Counted from the first letter of the stretch, positions 45,247 to 57,354 are shown. The stretch is 64,000 bases of DNA from Vicia villosa (GCF_029867415.1 NW_026705004.1:356001-420000), one strand, 5' to 3'. The notes: a model not told the origin generated them from the letters alone. Made by a program: numbers and translations.

Positions 45247-47271
45247 ACTTAGCATGGGTATTTTGGCTCTCAAAAGCTTGGGTAATGAATGCAATATGAT
45301 CCTCTATTTATTGTTGAGCTAATAGAATCAAAAAGCGTGTGAAAAGATCAAGGATTGAGTGAATTCGTGTGAAGGTCGAAGCATGAGAAGTGTGACGTGT
45401 AATTCCCTCAAAACTTAACAAAAACTTGTGTTTCAATCCACTAAACATCTTCTGGAAGCTTACTAATCATGTTTAGACCCAAAAAACGCATCAATTTGGC
45501 CTATAATTTGAATTAAAGTGATAATGCAAAACTGATTGTGTACCAAAATTCAGGGTTGAGGTACCTTGTTTGAACCAAGGCCATTTGAAATTTCCTTGTG
45601 CGTTTCTAGATTTTCTTTGAGCCAAACATTCTCCTTGTCATGAAGAACACAATGCAAAAAGAATGGAATCAATCGGATGCTTGAGGAGAAAGTTATGTTC
45701 ATAAGGTTTTGAGGAAAAACCTTGAAATTCTAGGTTATGCCTTGCATCAAACAAGTCATGCCCAAGTTTTGTGTACAAAGGGCTTGTAATTTTTGAATGC
45801 CTTAGAGCATGAATTTGGCTTGGACCTTTTAAGATGAAATGTTCTTTTATTTAAGATGTACATTTAGCAAAAAGAACCACCCAAAAATGTTGAAAATTGA
45901 GAGAGTTATGCACTTTTGAAGATTGGCATGCCATACTTGAAAATTCCACTAAGTCCACAAGATAACCTATAATGTTTTCCTTTCTTCCATGGTCTTCCAC
46001 TCAAAATATTCTCTTGATATTAAAATATGGATTGAAGTAGACTCATACAAGATTATTATGCAAAAAGAATGGGCTCAAGATGATAAAGAATGAGAAAGTT
46101 ATGATCCTTTGAAGTGGACACAAAATTCCTTAAAATTTCAAAGGAGGATCGATGATGTCTCTTCACTTTTGATGACTTTATTCATAAAATTTCCTCTTGA
46201 CTTGTGAAGGTAAATTATTGATGATGTCAAGGAGAATAATTTGCAAGAAGAAGCACTCAAAAATGTTGAAAATTGAGGGAGTTATGCCATTTTGATCATA
46301 GGATCAAGAACTTGTCAAATTAGGTCAAACTTCTTGAATAAACTTAGAATCTCTTGAACTTTTCTTGCATGATAAAGCATAAGAATACATTGAATACCTT
46401 GAAATTATGTTCTTAGCACACTTGATGATGAGTCTTATGGCTTGAGGAAACTTGTTGGAGAAGGCATGGAAATAAACTCACGAACTTATGAAGTTTCTTG
46501 ATGAATTATACCACATAATCTTGACATGGATTTGATCAAATGAAGTTGAGAGATGCTTAGAACATGGTACTTGATGATAAGAATATCTCTCTTGAAGTTT
46601 AAGTCATTTAGCTTTCAAGAATGATCAATTGATTGAGGGTCGATCCTCTAAATCCTAGCTTTTGGAGAGGTGTGGATGCATTTGATTCAATCACCTATAA
46701 TACACAAAGCTTTAAAAAGGAAAAGACATCTTTTTGTATTTTGAGTTAGTATAACATAACAAGGATATATCCACAAGTTTAAACAAACATAGGTGCTTGG
46801 TGATTCCTAGAGGTGGCAAATGGGCATGCCCGCGCCCGTTTAGCCCGCCCCGCAAAAGCCCGCAAATAAACGGGGCGGGGCGGGCATAGTTGAAGATGCG
46901 GGCCTAAAACCTAGCCCCGCCCCGCAAAAAAGTGAGGGCGGGGCGGGCAAAGCCCGCGGGCATTGCACCTTTTAAGCCTAAAAACATAAAAATTTATGAA
47001 AATGCACATGCCCGCAAAAGCCCGCGTTGAAAACGGGGCGGGACGGGGCGGTCACATTAGAGGGTGAGGGCCTAAAACCTTGGCCCGCCCCGCACTAAAG
47101 TGCGGGTAAAACGGGCATGCCCAACGGGCCGGGCCCGTTTTGCCACCCCTAGTGATTCCCCCCTAAGGTGAGATGAGCACAAAGCTAAAGTTAAACCTCA
47201 AGATTTTGATCTTGATCAATGATTGGAAAGCAAATGTTTAAAGAATATTAGGGTCAAAAATTGGGGTATGA
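45247..47271 (-). repeat. Degenerate LTR-like fragment with diverged internal repeats
   Basis: At 47250-47271 the minus strand reads TGTCATACCCCAATTTTTGA, the typical start of Tat/Ogre-type LTRs. The body has diverged repeats around GAGAAAGTTATG or GAGAGAGTTATG near 45690, 45905, 46090 and 46275, about 185-210 bp apart. No coding sequence or PBS was found. I call it a minus-strand LTR remnant with moderate confidence. Confidence 0.4.
46808..47151. mobile_element. GC-rich hAT-type MITE with perfect 8-bp target duplication
   Basis: The 344-bp element is flanked by GTGATTCC at 46800-46807 and 47152-47159. Its ends read TAGAGGTGGCAAATGGGC and, reversed, TAGGGGTGGCAAAACGGGC, an imperfect terminal inverted repeat. 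The inside is rich in CGGGGCGGGG and GCCCGC, very unlike the AT-rich surroundings. Eight-base duplications and TAGGGGTGGCAA ends are typical of hAT elements. No ORF. Confidence 0.88.
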
Positions 47272-47846
47272 CAGGGTTGTTCTTGGAAACTTAGATGACT
47301 ATTTTCTTATAACTCATTTATAATATTTTGTAACAATTTTTGAAAGTATGATGAATCAGAGAGTTGCTTTGTCTCCACAAATAGATCGTTTGATCGAACT
47401 GAATAAATAAATTATTGTGTTTATTGTCTTTACTTTATTTTTTCTACCAAGTTAAAATTATATCTTATTAAATTAAGTAAATTTTGTTGAATACCATTTA
47501 TTTTAATTTCCGTTCTTTGTCCTTACCGATCCAATTTTTTAGTGTGATTAATCCTTTCACTTTTCACATGTAACACCTTATACAATGATCTACATTATTA
47601 AAAAGTAAATAAAAATACAAATTATTATTAACTTAAAGGATATTGGGATACATTTTGCCTAAAATTTATCATATAACTACTAAATTAGTAACCTTTTCCT
47701 CTAGAAATAACATAGAGAAAAAGAAAACTTACTTATACAAGTAGCAAACATTACAATCAATACATTTTAACTTAATAATAAAGCTAGTTGAAGAGAACAA
47801 TAAGACACACAAACAAACCCAAACACACACTATATGTAAATGAAGC
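47272..47846. other. Region between the LTR fragment and the DIR1-like gene
   Basis: AT-rich, no gene seen. The part nearest 47847 is the probable 3' flank of the minus-strand gene. Confidence 0.5.
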
Positions 47847-48164
47847 TTAATTACAATTATCTGGAGGAGTGAGATTACATTCTTTAGGAAGTGAAGCAGC
47901 AAGAGTTGGATCAATTCCAAGTAAAGGTAACTCCACTGAGTTCTTATAAGAGCAAAGACATTGCAAATCAGCACCAGTAAGTGCCTCACAGCATTTAGGA
48001 GTTGGCTTAGTTGGATCTGGCTGTGTAACTGATGGCTTGCAAGCATCAAGTCCATCTTCATTCATTTTACATAAGCTGATCCCATTGGAGAGTTTCAACA
48101 TACAAGACATCATTAGCACCATCAGAAGAAACAGTGACACCAACTTCATTTGTTGTTTCATCAT
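47847..48164 (-). CDS. DIR1-like non-specific lipid-transfer protein
   Basis: The ORF of 105 codons has ATG at 48164 and TAA at 47847. A second Met follows at once ([12 protein letters not shown]). Residues 1-28 are a signal peptide ending near SNG, so the protein is secreted. The mature part has the eight-cysteine motif in the order C, C, CC, CxC, C, C (LCKMN, DACKP, KCCEAL, LQCLCS, KECN, DNC). Together with CSYKNS and [20 protein letters not shown] this matches DIR1/putative lipid-transfer proteins, which bind lipids in a helical cavity and in Arabidopsis carry systemic acquired resistance signals. It is intronless and undamaged, with a TATA box upstream. Whether it acts in defence signalling is inferred from the family. 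Confidence 0.92.
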   Translation of the reverse strand: MMKQQMKLVSLFLLMVLMMSCMLKLSNGISLCKMNEDGLDACKPSVTQPDPTKPTPKCCEALTGADLQCLCSYKNSVELPLLGIDPTLAASLPKECNLTPPDNCN

Positions 48165-48238
48165 AAATAATGTTACAAACTCAATGAATGTGGTTGTTGT
48201 GGCTAAGGTGTGTGAAATTATGTATGGATTTTGGAATT

Positions 48239-48246
48239 TATTTATA
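48239..48246 (-). promoter_or_regulatory. TATA box of the DIR1-like gene
   Basis: On the minus strand CTATAAATAAAT lies about 75 bases before the ATG at 48164, a normal plant distance. Confidence 0.65.
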
Positions 48247-48807
48247 GAAGAAAATGACTGTAGAAGTATATGATATTATTAACCCGTGAACTCATGAAAT
48301 GGCAGTATATGGAGTCACGGGTTGGAGATTTGTATGACTTTTCATTAGTGGATTTGATTTGAATTATTTTCAAAAATAGTAAACTTTTAGAGATAAAAAA
48401 ACAAATCTCAGTTGTTGATAATGTTTGTTTTTTCAATGCTAAAAGTTATGTGTTAGTAGCTGTTTCTTTTTCAAAATAAAAGTACATTTTGAAAAAGATG
48501 AACGTTGAATTGTTACATCAGGTTTTTTTGTCTTTTTAGACAGTTCTGTTATAACTTATTTTTAAGCATTTGTCATGGAATATTAGGTGAGGTCACACAA
48601 TTTTCAATAATAGTCTTTGACTAATAAGTAAAGATAAGTGTATCATGTACAAGTGTGATTTTTATTATTGGAAAGTAATTTGTTCACCACTTCAATAATA
48701 TTACACAAATTTCATTTGATATTTTAAGTAGAGATAAAAGTTTTCATTATGATATTTACACTGTTATTTGTAAAATTTATAATTTTGAGTTTGAAGTAAA
48801 ATAACTT

Positions 48808-48813
<6 letters not shown>
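48247..48813. other. Upstream region of the DIR1-like gene
   Basis: AT-rich with no coding sequence. It holds the presumed promoter; no specific element is claimed. Confidence 0.5.

Positions 48814-48851
<38 letters not shown>
48814..48851. repeat. (TA)n microsatellite
   Basis: About 38 bases of TA, right at the edge where CACTA-like subterminal repeats begin. Confidence 0.95.
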
Positions 48852-48855
<4 letters not shown>

Positions 48856-49369
48856 CAAGTTTGCAAGGTGAAAGCCCGCTCCTCAAATGCAAATATCACC
48901 CTGCAACGCAACACTTGCGACAAAAACGTTAGTCACAATTTTTTGCAAGGAGATTCGCACCCCACAACTTTGTCATGTGATTTTCACCCCTCAACGTTGT
49001 CAGGTATAAAGCACCCCGCAAACACGCTTTTTAAGAGTTGCAGACAACTTCGTTCTATGTGACACTGATGATTCAGAGCAGGTGGCACATTTGATTCAGA
49101 GCAGGAGTAGCAATATGTTAGGTGACTTGCAGGGTGAGTTTCAATTAGAAATATTTGAATATTCAAAAACTTGCAGGGTGAAATTCACCTGACAAATATT
49201 TTGAAATACCATGTTAATTGCACAACGCAAATAATAACGTATATAATAAACAAATATATTTATATTATTCTAAATATTAAAATTAATATTTAGAATAATA
49301 TAAATATAATAAATAATTTAAATTTAAAATTTTAAAAATAATTAATTTATAATTAATTTTAAATATTTA

Positions 49370-49512
49370 ATTTCATACTTAATATAAATAAATTCATACT
49401 TAATATAAATAAATTCATATTTAATATAAAAAAATTCATACTTAATATAAGTAAATTCATATCTAATATAAAGAAATTCATACTTAATATAAACAAATTC
49501 ATAATTAATCTA
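49370..49512. repeat. Tandem repeat, about seven copies of 21 bp
   Basis: Unit AATTCATACTTAATATAAAT with small changes per copy, extremely AT-rich. Confidence 0.9.
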
Positions 49513-49536
49513 AGATATTTGAATTCAAAATAATAT

Positions 49537-50080
49537 TCACTCGGGATTTGAGATGTCCGCATTATTTTCGTTTTCTTCATCATACTCGTCTACCACTCCT
49601 TGGTTACCAATCGCTCCAAATCCACCACCACCATATTGTTGTTGAAATAATTGTTGCATTTGTTGTTGTATTTGTTGTTGCACTTGTTGTTGAATTTGTT
49701 GTTGTGTAAGCCTTATTTGCTCTTGTGAAAGTATCAATGCTTCCTCCAACTCCATTTGCTTTTTTCTCAATGTTTCATTTTCACGTGATGCTTCACTCTG
49801 AGCTAGTTGTCTAATTGTTTCAGTTATTTCAGGGGTTAATTAATGTCGAAGGACGTGAAGATGCTTCCCCGTCTGCAATTCTCCTTAATAAAGAATACAT
49901 ATCATCTTTTTTGTTGTTGTCAGCTAAAGGTCCAGTAACATAAATTTTTCCATTTCTATTCCTTTCCTTATTTCCTTTCAACCACAAATATTGATCCATA
50001 GCTAGATCAAGAGGATATCGTCCCCGTGGACCACCTAACTCAGGATGTTTAGCTAAAAACTCCACCATCATCAACCTTTG
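49537..50080 (-). pseudogene. C-terminal exons of a CACTA Transposase_24-like protein
   Basis: The minus strand reads FLAKHPELGGPRGRYPLDLA and YVTGPLADNNKKDDMYSLL (50074-49829), then stops, then a Glu- and Gln-rich coiled coil with a polyglutamine run (QQQIQQQVQQQIQQQMQQ; 49770-49537) and an acidic tail. Order and motifs fit the C-terminal part of plant CACTA Transposase_24 proteins. In-frame stops near 49830 and missing joins show decay, though some may be intron borders. Confidence 0.65.
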
Positions 50081-50933
50081 GTACTCCGCCTACACATACG
50101 TAAATAAATTAAATGAAATAGGTGAAGGCAATTAAATGAAATAAAATGTATAGAACTGACTCAGGATTTGGAATAATAACAATACATTCTAATAACATAC
50201 TTAATTCAACTTAATACCTTCTAAATCAATACTTGAAAAAACACTCATGATTTGGAATAATAACAATACATTGTAATAACAAAACAAGCCAAAGATGCAA
50301 CACAAACAAACACAGAACTGCGCCCACTGATACAAACAGACTAGCCATAAACTCCACATGCAGCCCTTACACCAACCACTATAACAGAATTACAACTAGA
50401 TATAATGATACAAGCGGAAAAAAGCAACAAAACACAAACGATAAAAATGAACAGATAAGGGGAACTCGGGTTTAGACGATAAACAGACGATAAAAACGGA
50501 ATTACAACTCAACCAGCAAATGTCATTCCATAGAAAAATAAATAAATCTGAACCTTAATATGAAGACATCAAAACTTCAAGAACCTTAAATGTGTGGCCA
50601 AATTGTTTAACATTGCTTATCCGAATTACAACTCAACCAAAGAGTGTAGAGTACCACTCCTTACTCAATCACAACATAGTGTACTGGTCCCTATACAATG
50701 TATACTAGATAGAAAATCCAATAACAAGCTCTGACATTTATGGTTAAAAGTATCACAAACTCCACCAAATAAGGTGGGAAAGTAAAATTCAACTATCAGT
50801 TGCTCATGATATTGAACAGCTATACAGAATCCAAAAGACATATTGGCTTAACAAATGTGCTTTTGCCTTAGAGGACGCAAAGAAAAATACCCAGTTTTGT
50901 ACTTAAATAATAATTGAAAAATAATAACGAGTT
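50081..50933. other. Intron-like or decayed CACTA interior
   Basis: AT-rich sequence without a supported exon, lying between transposase pieces. Confidence 0.4.
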
Positions 50934-51947
50934 CTAGGTTGTTAATCTCATATAGCGACGCGTAGCGCCAGACCTCCCAATTATGCTATAGCAGCACAGC
51001 GGATAGCGGGATGACTGCTATTGTGAGCTTTTAAAAATCAAGGTAAATACTTAATATGAAAACATAAATATTAAAATAGGTTTCAACAACATACATAAAT
51101 ACTAAAAATAGGTTCCAACAACATACATAATGACTTAAAAACAAAAGTTGCAACATACATAAACCAAAAGTTGCAACATTCATAAACCAAACATAATGAC
51201 TCCAATTAGGAATGTACTCAAAATGACTAAATCAGATTCTAAACGTGAACAAACTGACTAAATCACATTCGTCTCATCTTCACTTCTAAGTTCCACCACA
51301 TTAATATCATTTTGCTTATCACTTGATTCAATTTCAAACACTTCTTCCACCTCTAACTCCTCATCTCCATTTGACACTAATGTAGCAAGGTATTAAACTT
51401 AAACTTGCAGATGATGATAATGATGATGATGATGATGATGATGATGATGCCATGGTTCCTTAGTAGATGTGAATGGATGAGAAAAAGATGAATAGGTGAG
51501 GAGGAAAGTGGAAATAGGGTTGAGAAATGTTGATGTTTGTTGTGAAGAGAAGAGAAAACGTTGAACTTGTTGTGAAGAGAAAAGGTGGAAGCGTGATGTG
51601 AAAACAAGGGAGAAGGAGATCGACTGTTGATTTGAGTGAAGAGAGAGAATGTTGATGACCTGGTGTCTCACTTTAAGATTTTATATTAGTGAAATAAAAG
51701 GGAAAAATACAAATTTTCAATTAAAAAAAAAATCAAAATTACAGTATTGACCTCATCTTCACAAATTGCTGTAAAGCACTACAAAACCGCTATTGCATCG
51801 CTATTCCACCGCTACGCCTCCACAAATTGCGGTCGTTATTTCCGCTATTTCAGATAGCGATTAGTAGCCCAAAAGCGTTGCGGCGAGGTCCTATACTGCT
51901 ACGCTAAACCTCTATAGTGCCTATATAGCGCGCTATTGACAACCTAA
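50934..51947. mobile_element. hAT-like non-autonomous element of about 1.0 kb
   Basis: The ends are CTAGGTTGTTAAT (50934) and ATTGACAACCTAA (to 51947), an inverted repeat. The flanks are AACGAGTT and AGCGAGTT, an 8-bp duplication with one difference. Both inner ends are rich in ATAGCG and GCTATA motifs (50950-51040 and 51780-51940). The middle is unrelated AT-rich sequence with an ATG repeat. No transposase. Confidence 0.6.
51411..51449. repeat. (ATG)n microsatellite
   Basis: About 13 ATG/GAT units with one interruption, inside the hAT-like element. Confidence 0.95.
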
Positions 51948-52735
51948 AGCGAGTTATTAAAACAATCAGCACATACCGCGAGTTGTTTACGTTTTTATAG
52001 AAAAACTATTACCCTCTTAATTTATCGATTTTTTTATGAAATTCTTCTAGTATAAAATCAATCCACATAGCTCTTCGATAAAACTTTAAATCAAATTACC
52101 TTCTTCACCAGAAAATAAACAAAATATCACCGCTAAAATGCTTGACATCATTTTCAAGACAAAAACCACCTAGAATACTAAGACAAACTAGCCATTGAGC
52201 TGATAGCTCACATGGCACTGAACCCAGTCATATATACCAAGGTGTGTTCAATTCCACGGGTTTGACTCTTTCCAAAGTGTGCATGGCCTCCCATGTAACC
52301 AAATAGAAAGAAATATTATGATCTGTATTTTAAAAGGAAACTTAACAAGTCTCTGGAGCTATTTACATTAGAAGAAATGCATTGAATCCAATCTTACACA
52401 ACCTACAACTAATACTTAACAAGTCGGTTATATTTATTCCTTCTCTAAGTGGTAGTAAGTTTGTAATTTCTTTTAAACGGAAGTTTATTAGACACTATGA
52501 AATACAGTTACCTTAAACTTAATTACAAACTAAATTTCCAGCCTTTTTATATTTCTGAAGTAATTTAATTGAAAAATAATCATAAGATACAAAGTTGGGT
52601 TACCGCGAATTGTTGAAACAATCAGTGCATACACGAACATTAGAGTAAATGCAAACATTCCTTAACATTGCTTAACAAAGTACTAGAAATTTCAAAATTA
52701 AAACAAAGAGAAGAAATACTAATATCATCTTACTT
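51948..52735. other. CACTA interior without recognised exons
   Basis: AT-rich sequence between the hAT-like insertion and the next transposase exon. Nothing specific seen. Confidence 0.4.
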
Positions 52736-53020
52736 GAGTATCTCTAGCACGGTCGTCGCAATACTCTCCATCTTTTCCTCAATAAGTCCTCTCGTGAAGC
52801 TCTTGCATTAATGATGTTCTTCTCTTAGCCACAGTCTAATACACATAATACTTCAATAAAAATATAACACAATTATGAATATAATATAAAAAAAGTAGTG
52901 AGATGAAAATATTTTACCATCCGATCAGCATGATCAGCAATACTAATGTTTTCGGCTCTATGATTAGCATCTCCCCTTTCTGACGCTCTACGTTGCTTTG
53001 CTTTCTCAGATTTTAAAAAC
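52736..53020 (-). pseudogene. N-terminal exons of the CACTA Transposase_24-like protein
   Basis: The minus strand reads SEKAKQRRASERGDANHRAE and ENISIADHADRM (about 53010-52917). After a probable intron it reads TVAKRRTSLMQELHERTY, a stop, then GKDGEYCDDRARDTQ (about 52835-52738) followed by a GTAAG donor. The order SEKA.., then TH..-like and RA..T segments is typical of Transposase_24. One in-frame TGA interrupts it. Confidence 0.55.
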
Positions 53021-54384
53021 ATACACAAACTTAGAGAATCAAAGAAGTGTACCAATATTCTTTAACAACTAGTAGTGATTAATATTTGTTTTGATTTTTC
53101 TCTAACTTTTTTTTATAATTCAATAAAATAAAACATATTTTGCTAGTCATAATTACGAAGAGGGTACTCATATATAACAAATAAAGCAAATCAAACAAAT
53201 TAATAACACTTGCCTAGTGATATTCTACTAACAAAAACTGTGAGGGCAAGGATGAAAATGATGATTGAATCTCTCCCTAATAAGGCAATTAGCTTCCTCA
53301 CCAAATGCTGCCCAACAAGTGCAGCAACAGTGGCTACAGCAACAAAGTAAAGAGTTGCAAGAATAATCAATCATTGAATATTAAAAAAGGCCAAAACATC
53401 AACAACCGTTGCTAAATTCTAAACCAGTCTACTACATGACAGACTTCACAGCAAGTTAAACTAGTTACACCAACACTGTTGGTTTAATCATGTACATTAA
53501 CCAAACATAAATGCAAATCGAAAGCGCATAACATTTTTCAAAAGCTTAACTTCATATCAAAAGCTAACATTTTTCACAGAAAAATCATGCTCCAAACAAA
53601 ACAAGAAGCAACCATAACAAGTGAATGAAATAAAATAGCTACTTAACAACTTCTGAACCAGTGGAGCACAACCTGAGAACTCGAACAACTATGACGAATC
53701 CATAAAAGAAAATCATGCACTACATATCATTTAAACATCCTCATCTCAGACCATCCTTTTACCCAAAGTTAAATAACACTAACAATAGCCACATGAATTT
53801 CCAATAGGAATTAACTACTAACTTCTAATAGTTTTATTAACACTAACAGTAGCCCAATTGGATTTAAAATTGATGAAATCAAAATGAAAAAAATACCTAA
53901 ACTCCACCATCGCCGGAGACAGAAACAGTATGAATAGCAACTTTAAAGCCTATACGATTCTTAGCTAGTAACACCGCGTCCAATACTGCAAAGGCATAAC
54001 GCTGAAATCTCAAACTCAAATTGCAGAAACCATGGAAGAAAAATCTCAAACGCAAAACGAAGTTCACTAGAAAGGAACGAAAAATTTTACCAACACTGTA
54101 TGAGAGACCCTAAATGCCGAAACCCTAGAAAGGAATAAACAATTACACCTTGTGAGAAGGCTTGAAAAGAACGATTGCAACTTGTGGGAAGGTTTGGAAG
54201 GAATGATGCAGCTTGCGATAAGGGTTCCTGTTGGGTTAAGGGTTTTGTGGGTATTTTGTTTTTTCTTGAGTGGATCAAGTGTGGGAGGCAGAGAGTGGAA
54301 AAATAGAGAGAATGAGAACGTGGGAGATGGAGATGAAAAGGTAATATTAAGAAACGTTGTAAGGTGAGAAATACCCAACAAATT
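53021..54384. other. CACTA left interior, no firm gene
   Basis: Mostly AT-rich and possibly 5' exons and introns of the transposase gene. I could not join any frame to the pieces at 52736-53020. Confidence 0.4.
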
Positions 54385-54728
54385 TTATTGACATTGACAC
54401 TTGCGACGTGTTTCTCACCCCACAACCTCCGTGTCTGACACATGTACCTACCACTCTGTACCATTATTAATTGCCAGATTTATTTTTCTCCAAAATCTTT
54501 TAAAAAAAACTTGTGAAGTGGTTCTCACCTCGCAACGTAAAAAGGCGTTGAGACTTGCGGGGTGATTTGTACTTCGCAACTTTTGTGTAAGTAAAATCAA
54601 CAAAAGGTCACCTGCCACCCTGACTTCTCTATAAATGTAATATTTATTTTTCCAATATTATTTTTAAAACATTGTTGCGGGGTGTTTAACACTCTACAAC
54701 TTTTTTCCAAAATTTCAAACTTCCCTTC
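54385..54728. repeat. Subterminal repeats of the second CACTA-like element
   Basis: Repeats such as TTGCGACGTG, TTGCGGGGTGATTT and CTCGCAAC recur here and at 48860-49200 in inverted orientation. The nearby LTR start at 54729 seems to cut the end. Confidence 0.6.
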
Positions 54729-55515
54729 TGTCATACCCCAAAATTTGCCCTATTGCTATTACATTTTATTAACAGGGACGTAATACAAATTCTACAAGGG
54801 GTGTATATCAAACTAGTGGAATTAACATCTTGACTGGCAAGCCCATTTCAAAAGAGTAACCATTCTCTAAATTGTCCGATTCAAAAGGTAGGAGTATACA
54901 TTAAGTAAAAATGTGTATTTAATTGAGCTTATTATTCATAAGAATATGAGGCCCAATTTTAGGATTCAAAATTATTTTTAAACTTGAGTTTTATAAACTT
55001 TCTCGGTTTATCTACAATATTTTGGATTTTTGTAATTATTTGTTTCTATCCAAAGTATGATAGTTTACTCTTAAACTATTTATATTTTAATAAATAGAAA
55101 ATATTTGTCTATGCTTCATACACTTTCAATTGACTTTTTATTACTAATAAATAACATAGCACAATTGGTAAGGAAGCAAGACTTACAATTAAGAAGTCGC
55201 GGGTAAAGGTTTTATCCCGGCCTATTATTTTTATTACAATTTTTGTTTATATGCCTTTTCGCATTTGGCTATTGTTGTCTCGATCTGACAATGACTTTAT
55301 CAAAACTGAGATTTACCCTTTTGGCCAAAGGCCTTTTTTTTAAAAAAAAATTATAAAAAAAACTTTTTTTAAAAGCTAAAGGCTAAATGGGTCCCTTGAG
55401 TACAAGGGAGACAAAAGTTGTCTAACACCTTGGCTAATACCTTTCATTTGCCTAATTTACCTACTTACCCAAATCTTTTTTTTAAGGGTTTCTCACTTTT
55501 AAGCAGATTGCTACA
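54729..55515 (+). repeat. Short LTR (787 bp) with Ogre/Tat-type start and end
   Basis: It starts TGTCATACCCCAAAATTTGCC, like Ogre LTRs, and ends GATTGCTACA two bases before an Ogre-type PBS. It shares the CACCTT..CTAC..TTACCC motif near its end with the big Ogre LTRs. No matching second LTR or internal genes are visible, so only the 5' end of an element is preserved. Confidence 0.7.
55152..55223 (+). other. tRNA-like segment in the short LTR
   Basis: TAGCACAATTGGTAAGG resembles a polymerase III A box (55157-55173). An anticodon-arm-like GACTT..AAGTC follows, then GCGGGTAAAGGTTTTATCCC, which looks like a T arm and B box with extra or changed bases. It could be a SINE scrap or an ancestral LTR feature. 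Confidence 0.45.
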
Positions 55516-55517
55516 AC

Positions 55518-55535
55518 TGGCGACTCTGCTGGAGA
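55518..55535 (+). other. Ogre-type primer-binding site
   Basis: TGGCGACTCTGCTGGAGA differs by one base from the Ogre site at 13178. It places the 787-bp LTR in the same lineage. Confidence 0.75.
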
Positions 55536-56278
55536 CATCTTTAAAATTTAGGTTTACCCTAATTTTATTTTTAGGTTTTCTAATTTTGGGTTTTATTTAC
55601 TTATTCGGTAATTTTTAACGGGCTGGTAGATCTTTGGTATTTTTTTAATATAATGATCCACATTGTCACGTATACCACTTTCATAATCATGACATTTAAA
55701 TATATTTTTTTGGATTATTTATTTATATTATTTCCTCCGTTCCTTTTTAAGTGTCGTTTTAAAAAAAAAATTTGTTGTGTAATGTTATAATTGGTCATTT
55801 ATACTCTTATTTTCTCAATAACTCCACCTCAATTAAATTGATATTTATATTATTAATATAAAACAATTGTACATACATTGAATTATATCAGTTTGTAATT
55901 TTTCTTTATTTATAAATATTATAACATAATGATGAGAAATAACTTAATAACTTAAAAACGATTTTACCCAAAACAAATATATCTTAAATTTATATTTAAG
56001 ATTATGTATCATCACACTACCACCACCACCAGTTTCATCAATTGCCAGCGTCAAAAATCATGTTAACCTCACATTTAAACCATATGACATTCCACCAAAT
56101 AGCATAACAATTCATTATTCATTATTGGTGTTTATTCATTATTGGTGTAAGCCTATTCCACTCCGCCACCACCATCAAGTAAGGATTAATGCTCTCTCTT
56201 TTTCTTTGGGCTATTATTTTGAGATCTGTTATGATGTTTTTGCTTGTCTCAATATTTATCCTTTGTTTTTTATTTTAA
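55536..56278. other. Leader remnant and unclassified AT-rich DNA
   Basis: After the PBS no gag or ORF1 is seen. The sequence becomes AT-rich; element content is lost. Confidence 0.45.
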
Positions 56279-56308
56279 CTAGATTGTTGGCCCGTGCGAT
56301 GCACGGGT
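56279..56308 (-). mobile_element. Helitron-like 3' terminus (minus orientation)
   Basis: Read on the minus strand, a 7-bp hairpin CCCGTGC-ATC-GCACGGG is followed 11 bases later by CTAG and then T. A GC-rich hairpin about ten bases before CTRR with insertion before T is the Helitron 3' signature. No rep-helicase is visible. Confidence 0.5.
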
Positions 56309-57354
56309 ATTTTAAAATTAAAAAATTATGATACTTATTAAAACTTAATATTTAGTTTATTATTAATTAACATGTTAAAATATATTATTAGTCTTAATTT
56401 ATAACAATTACATCACATCAAAATATTTTTAATAATATTATTCTATTATATAATTTTATCTTTTATCTATCATAAAAATTGAATCATTCATAATTTTATT
56501 AATATAATAACACAAAACTTTAATATTAATTGTAAGAATTTTTTTATAAATATTTTTAAAAGTTAAACTTACAGATTTTGAGGTTAAGTATATAACTTGT
56601 GTGTTGCATGATTTTTATTATATAGTATATTTATAAGAATTTTTTATGTTAAAATATGATTATTATTTTAAGAAAATTCATAATTTTGATAAATTATAAC
56701 TTTACTAATAAATATGTGAATTTCTTGTTGTTTTATGTCACTTGCTTCTTTTTATTTTATTTTCTAAGGATCTTAAAAAAAAAACATGAGAACAATATAA
56801 TTGTAATTAGGTATAAAAACTTACCAAAGCAATATTAAAAAACACTTAAAAGAAAATATCAAGTTTTCTGTCAATCAAATATTTTGTTTTTTTAATCATT
56901 TAAATTTTCTATAATTTTTTATAATCTTCTATCTTTTATTTTAAAATTATTTTCATTTGTATAGAATTTTGAATTTAAATAATAGAAAAACTACTTAGAG
57001 TTTTTTTTAATGGCCGAAAACCTACTATACCAAACAAAATAATTAAGGAAAATAAAAAGAAAATAAAAATATTGATTTACCATGAGTATATTTTAAACCA
57101 CTTATTTGTAAGTCCTTTTACCTTTAAGGTGTTTCATAAAGAATATCGCACATGTCTTTATTCTTCTTGCGCATAAACGCATATATTTTCATAATGATTA
57201 TACATTAAAAAAGTATCTTTGTAAGACTTATACATAATGAATTCTAAAAACCATTATAAGAATAATTTTGAAATGATATGAAATATAAGGACGTGACATT
57301 TAATCTTGATATGTGATATTTACTTCAGATGTCTGATATTTAATCATTGGTAAT
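56309..57354. other. AT-rich sequence, no gene
   Basis: No supported frame. Long A and T runs only. Confidence 0.5.

Larger units (their letters stand above)
48852..54728 (-). mobile_element. Second CACTA-like element, decayed
   Basis: Both edges (about 48852-49200 and 54385-54728) carry many short repeats around TTGCGGGGTGA, TTGCAGGGTGA and TCACCCCGCAA in both orientations, as expected for subterminal transposase sites. Between them, minus-strand exon-like pieces resemble Transposase_24 (Ptta/En/Spm) proteins. A clear CACTA terminus was not found: the left edge is a TA repeat and the right edge is cut by the LTR at 54729. Confidence 0.6.

Noticed and set aside
54067..54464. Overlapping 104- and 125-codon minus-strand ORFs
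   Set aside because: They overlap in different frames, have no domain, and lie in subterminal repeat DNA of a decayed element.
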